From positions 820,162,396 through 820,226,395 of the forward strand of contig NC_081414.1 of the NCBI RefSeq assembly GCF_030272615.1: a stretch of DNA of 64,000 bases, given 5' to 3'. A program made the position numbers and the translations under genes. Numbering within the stretch: position 1 is the stretch's first letter; each line of letters opens with the position of its first letter. The stretch comes from Cryptomeria japonica. Taxonomy: Eukaryota > Streptophyta > Pinopsida > Cupressales > Cupressaceae. Under the pieces are notes generated by a model, which did no database searches, was not told the origin of the DNA, and saw only the letters and a program-made list of their open reading frames with translations. Positions 59,492 through 64,000 of this stretch are shown in pieces.

Positions 59492-61900
59492 ACAATATTA
59501 CATCTAAGGACTGGGTTAGTTTAGGTTTTGATTTCCGCATTGCATCTCATTTTATTAAAATCACTTCAATACATATATTTTCCTTCTAAGCATATCACAT
59601 TCACAAATGCATCGCATTCATAAAATTCCTGCATTAGTATATAACATCATCAATAAAACAAGGCAACTATCCAAGTTTATCATTTGTTTGCATTCAAGAG
59701 AAACAAGGGTCATCTCCTTTCTTAGATATTCAGACATGAAGTCTTTGAGGTCCTAAGGTCATTCATTTTCAACATTATCCTGTGACGACGCTTTACTTAT
59801 GGTTGGGTAGTGATTTCACTATTTGAGACTTGTTAACCCAAAATCTTTTAATGGATATATCTCAAACACATTAACAAAATCTTTAGTTCATTCTAAACAC
59901 CTAGTTGATCATATGACTAGTGAAAAATCTAAAATTCTACTTCAGCGCCGCTGTAATTGTCACACCCAAGTAGGTTTCATTACTTACAAGTCAAGGCAAT
60001 AAAATAAAAAAGAACAAGTGCTATGCCAAATATTCATCTCAAGGCAAAAGAGCAATGATATATAACTGAAATATCATGCATACAAAGTGTGACAAAAAGC
60101 TTGACTATGGGAACATGTGAGTAACTCCATCAGGGCTATGGACACCTGCTGGCAATGGAGAAATTTTTGAGAGATTACAGTTTATAACCTCATTGGAGCT
60201 CTAAAAGCTTGTTGGCAGTGAGGCTCTATTCGGGATGCTTTTGAAGTTAGGATAATCCACGTAGCTAGTCATATGGGATGCTAAGGATCTTTAGTGAACA
60301 CAAGAGTAAGAATTAACTCATTTGCACATACATGGGCAAAAGAAGATCAAAGTTTCAAGAACCAATGGGGAAGTTTTTCGTGTCTCCATTTGTAAATCCT
60401 AGTCACTAAGTGTGTTAATTTGGATGTTCCAAGAGACCTTAAGGATCGATTGACTACTTATCTATTAAATGTTTTGTACCTCCAATTCAATTGGTGTATT
60501 ACAAAATGTTAAACAAACACAATCATCCTTGTTCGAATAGGAAATGCATCTTCATCATGCATATTGCATTAACATAAGTCATGTCAAAAATTCATTGTCT
60601 CCACATGCATTCTATGGATCAACATGTCATATAGGTCTACATACTAGGGGCATAGCTGAAAAAATCCCCCCAAAATGTAAAAAGTCCTGAAAAAATCCCC
60701 AAAAAATCCCCCAAAAATCATAAAAAGTTCTTAAAAAAATCATAAAATGTCCTGAAAGCATAAATCATCCATCAAACCAAAACAACAATAGACAAACTCT
60801 CAAAGTCTGCAATCAAACTTATCACATGTCTTGTTAATCAATCTATCAAACATCAACATGTCTTATACAAGGAAGGGTACACTCGAAACCAGATAGATCA
60901 ATCTTATACGGGGTACTCACTCTTTGAAACCAAATATTTCTATTAATGATTACACAAATCAAAACAATGACATAGATCAATATGGCTGTTGGATTTTGTC
61001 CAAGTTAGTCTTATCTTTATCAATTGATGACAGGTCATGTTTCATCAAATCCAAAGCAGAAAATACCAAAAACATTCAAATAAAGTCCTGAAAAAAAATC
61101 CAAAAACATTCAAATACGATCTTGAATAAGTCAACCAAAAATCATAAAAGTCCCGAAAAAATCCTAAAAAATCATAAAAAGTCTTGAAAAAATCAACCAA
61201 AAACATTCAGATATCAATCCACAAAATACCAAAAATATTCATATATCAATCCACAAAAATCCAAAAATAATAAAAAATCAATCAAAAAACTTGCAATAAA
61301 ATGTCTCGCAAGAATCAAACATCCTAGCAGATATCCAACAAACATTTCACACGAAGTTAATAAAGGATACAACTATCTAATCAAACATCTACAATCAATC
61401 GATCAAGTTGTATTATCAATAGTATCAATATCCATATCGAGTGATCATTATCTTGTCTTAAACAAAAGAGGATACACTCAAAACCAGACATATTAGTCTT
61501 AAACGGGGTCCGCAACTTTCTAAGATCAGACATTATCAACTATCACATCAAGCAATCAAAATGAAGACACAGATCAATATGGCTGCTGGATTTTGTCCTA
61601 GTTAGTTTTTTCTTTTATCATTTGGCGACAGGTCATGTTCCTATACTACTCAAGGATGTCCACAAGTGACTAGAGGAGTCGGGATGGTCATGATCTTTTT
61701 CTTTGTTTGTTGTTTGTGGTGTGGACCAATAAAGTTCTAGGGCAATAGTTCCAATGGGTGTTTGTGATTCGTACGTTCATTCGGCAAATATCCTATGCAA
61801 AAGTCAAGGATAGTTATGCTTGTGACTATCGCACATACCTCGACCCCTGACATTATTCCCAGAATGGAGGGTTCACTTTGTTGGCTTGATGATGATTGTA
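59492..61900 (+). other. OUTER element 3' non-coding region with duplications
   Basis: No gene was found. It has AAAAATCATAAAAAGTCCTG-type repeats at about 60655-60760 and 61080-61270. A long-range duplication has units 60862-61041 and 61457-61640 (offset 595-599 bp), both containing GATCAATATGGCTG and GACAGGTCATGTT. No PMD gene and no inverted copy of the 22-nt leader motif was seen. Confidence 0.6.
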
Positions 61901-61918
61901 ATGAATAACTTCATTATA

Positions 61919-62986
61919 TGTTGTCATAGATGAAACACATACACATACATATGTTCATATTATCTATCAACGTGACTTCAAAGTTGTTTATACTACAACT
62001 GGTATACTAGAGGTTTATATCTAACCAGTACATGGTGACAACCGGTATATACATGGAGACAATGAGTGGATATACATAACTCGGCATCAACCTGAAGATC
62101 CAGCGGAGATTATCAAAGGAGCATCATAGGACAAACGGTTAATATGTTTAACTCCAACCGGTATTAATTGATTATGTGATGAGTTATCACTAGTCGTGAT
62201 GAGTTGTCCTCACCGATAATTTTTGGCGGTATTTTTGTAATGAGTTGTGATTGTTTGACCAGATACACTGCACCTAGGAAATTGTGATATGATTTCTAGA
62301 GGCCGACATGAAATCTAAATGTCTATATATTGACATCACAATGAATTATTTTGTATGAGTGAAGGAGATATATTATGAGATGATTTGTGCGAAGGCAAAA
62401 GTGTTAAGTTGTAGAGTATGTTGGTAATGAAGTGTTGAGTGTGCAGAAGAGGATCTACTCAAGCAAGTTGTGCTACTACTAGATCACACCACCTGTTGTT
62501 TTCTAATCACTGCAATAGTCAAATCCCCTAACTGGGTAAGCTCTAACAAGCTTCATTGTACAAATCCTCTAACCAGGTGATCCATTAGTTTGGATTCAGA
62601 AATCTTCTACCGAGGTTACTCCTAACCGGGTACTACCTTTTACAGGGTATAGCTTTTAACTAAGCTTTGGGATCTTTAACAGGATTCACTCCTAGCAAAG
62701 CAACTTTTTGTAGACCTTAACCGATTAGTTATCTATTATTGTAGATAGTTAACTTGTGAGTCCCATCTCACCGTGGTTTTTCCCATTTGGGTTTTCCATG
62801 TATAAACACTTGTGTTATGGTGGATGTTTTACTTATTGTGGATGTTGTTATATCAGTTTGGATTGCATGCATATTGTTTAACAAACTTGTTAAGTATATC
62901 TACCGGTCAGTGTTTAAAGTAGTATTGTTTTTGGTGTCACTGATTCACCCCCCCCCCCCCGCTCCTCCCCCCCTTAGTGCTTTACA
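61919..62986 (+). mobile_element. Probable Ty1/copia-type (SIRE-like) LTR inside OUTER
   Basis: The end of this stretch has ACCGTGGTTTTTCCCATTTG with GGTTTTCC, then ACTGATTCACC with a long C run and TTAGTGCTTTACA, the usual 3' end of several plant copia LTRs. CTAACCAGGTGA and CTAACCGGGTAC phrases precede it. The right end is placed at 62986. The left end (TGTTGTCATA at 61919) is a guess; I found no target duplication, so it may be truncated. Confidence 0.45.
62947..62976. repeat. C-rich homopolymer tract
   Basis: C runs separated by GCTCCT. This is the pyrimidine tract of the copia-like LTR end and is prone to length error in assembly. Confidence 0.8.
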
Positions 62987-63347
62987 AGTCCATCACACTC
63001 CTTGTCTGCTACATGTTTGTTTCTTCAATGAGACATCTTTATGTCTTGGTTCCTTATACCCTGATGTACAAAGCTCCATTGTTACATAATAAGGCTCAGT
63101 GATGAATATATATTGTGCTATGAATAAAGGCACAAAAGTTCATGAAAACCATCATCTTCATTTTTTCAGTCTATCATTTCAATCCATCATCTCATATCAA
63201 TCATCTTCAATTGCTTCTAATTCATTCTATTTCATTCTATTTCATTCTAAGGTTCATTCTCTCATATTATATCTCAATATCATCTTCATATCACCTATCT
63301 CCATCTCTAATCAACTAACTATTCTTCTATCTCACATTCTTATTCAT

Positions 63348-63491
63348 TCGAGAGATCATTCATACCTTTAATGCATAAACAATCTCTTGAGGGGGCATTA
63401 CACCCTAAGCATCACCGGGGCATATCGGGACAAAAAAATTTCATTTTTTTTGAAACAACGTCATTCCAACATTGTCTCAAAGAGAGGCAAA
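63348..63491 (+). other. 3' terminal module of OUTER: hairpin, GAGGGGGCAT, second hairpin and polypurine tract
   Basis: TCGAGAGAT (63348-63356) pairs with ATCTCTTGA (63382-63390, one G-T pair), followed by GGGGGCATTA. TTTTGAAACAA pairs with TTGTCTCAAA before the purine tract AAAGAGAGGCAAA, which ends at the 3' LTR. The layout matches INNER and MIDDLE. Confidence 0.7.
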
Positions 63492-64000
63492 TGTAGAAAC
63501 CTAAAAATGTCTTATTAATCGTGTACTAATTATTCCTCTAATTAGTTAAATAATTATTTAATTATTTAATTAAATTAATTAATCTTATTCTTCTAAATTA
63601 ATATTTCCTCACTTTACTAATTATTCTATTTCTATTTCTAATCATTTAATCATCAACCTTTTTTCTAAATATTAATTAAATATATATTATTTAATTAATT
63701 ATTATTTTAATTCCTTTAAATAATATTTATTATTTAATTAAATTCAATTTCTAAGTAATTAAATAGTTTCTTTAAATTATTTAATTAGCTAACTAGTTTC
63801 ATTTAATTCATATTTCCTCTAATTTCATTTAATTCTTCTAATTTCATCTAATTTCATTAATTCTTCAAATTCAAATTCAAATTTCTAATTCTTCTAATTT
63901 CTTCCAAATTCAAATACATGTGTATGGTTTCAAAAATCAAATTGAATACCAAAGTGAAGTTCTAAATATATTCAAATAATAAATTGAATTTAAAATAAAT
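63492..64000 (+). repeat. 3' LTR of OUTER element, cut by window edge
   Basis: Begins TGTAGAAACCTAAAAATG and aligns with 17241 onward at about 95% by eye over 509 bp. The rest of the LTR and the right target duplication lie outside the window. Confidence 0.9.

Larger units (their letters stand above)
17241..64000 (+). mobile_element. OUTER element: non-autonomous Ty3/gypsy-type LTR retrotransposon, host of the nest
   Basis: A 5' LTR (17241-18556) and the beginning of its 3' LTR (63492 to window edge) share the same start and about 95% identity by eye over the 509 bp available. Internal sequence is 18557-24435 plus 58945-63491, interrupted by the MIDDLE element. A primer-binding-type site follows the 5' LTR and the purine tract AAAGAGAGGCAAA precedes the 3' LTR. 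The coding part is a single degraded P/S/Q-rich ORF whose tail resembles only the linker just before reverse transcriptase of the related elements; no RT, RNase H or integrase is present. It therefore must have moved with proteins supplied in trans. Confidence 0.85.

Noticed and set aside
61919-62991. Complete solo copia LTR with target duplication AGTCC
   Set aside because: AGTCC follows the right end, but no matching 5 bp was found before any plausible left end.
1-64000. tRNA or rRNA genes
   Set aside because: No cloverleaf or rRNA sequence was recognised; tRNA-like matches are primer binding sites only.

Overview
The window is plant nuclear DNA. It holds the 5' part of one conserved host gene and then about 50 kb of nested LTR retrotransposons. 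Long introns, AT-rich intergenic DNA and giant Ty3/gypsy elements point to a large-genome seed plant. A gymnosperm is plausible, but the species cannot be fixed from this sequence.

Region 1 (1-11,750): a LARP1-type La-related protein gene on the minus strand. Seven exons can be joined in frame (10506-11123, 8721-9297, 8388-8541, 8160-8250, 3230-3301, 2412-3112, about 2098-2170). The La motif spans exons 3-5 and the gene runs off the left edge before its C-terminal exons. A 4.86-kb intron carries a short SINE with 12-bp target duplications and two local tandem duplications.

Region 2 (11,750-17,240): AT-rich intergenic DNA with a solo LTR (13479-14945) between perfect CCAAA target duplications.

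Region 3 (17,241-64,000): a three-level nest of Tat-lineage (dual RNase H) Ty3/gypsy elements. The OUTER element (17241 to beyond 64000) is non-autonomous and encodes a P/S/Q-rich protein in place of gag-pol. The MIDDLE element (24436-58939, target duplication CTTAC) is inserted in that ORF. The INNER element (40126-56297, target duplication ATCAC) is inserted in the MIDDLE one. LTR-LTR divergence by eye falls from about 5% (OUTER) to 2-3% (MIDDLE) to 2 differences in 790 bp (INNER), which agrees with the nesting order.

The most interesting part: INNER and MIDDLE each carry, between integrase and the 3' LTR and on the minus strand, a two-exon gene for a plant mobile domain (PMD) protein. Each copy has its own TATA box, a short arginine-rich first exon, a GTAAGT donor and an intron. 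That intron holds a phased array of a short motif, and the same motif in the same transcript sense forms a phased array in the element's own gag leader. The motif differs between elements (GCGTCTGTG at about 20 nt in INNER, TTAGCGCAT at about 21 nt in MIDDLE). OUTER has a third motif (ACGCATTCGCC-like at 22 nt) in its leader and no PMD gene. This looks like a family-specific cis-array plus trans-protein pair, comparable in logic to the VANC anti-silencing systems of VANDAL transposons; the function is inference. The three elements also share a covarying double-hairpin module at the 3' terminus, and INNER and MIDDLE share a GGTG-AAAA-stem-CGCC RNA motif after pol.
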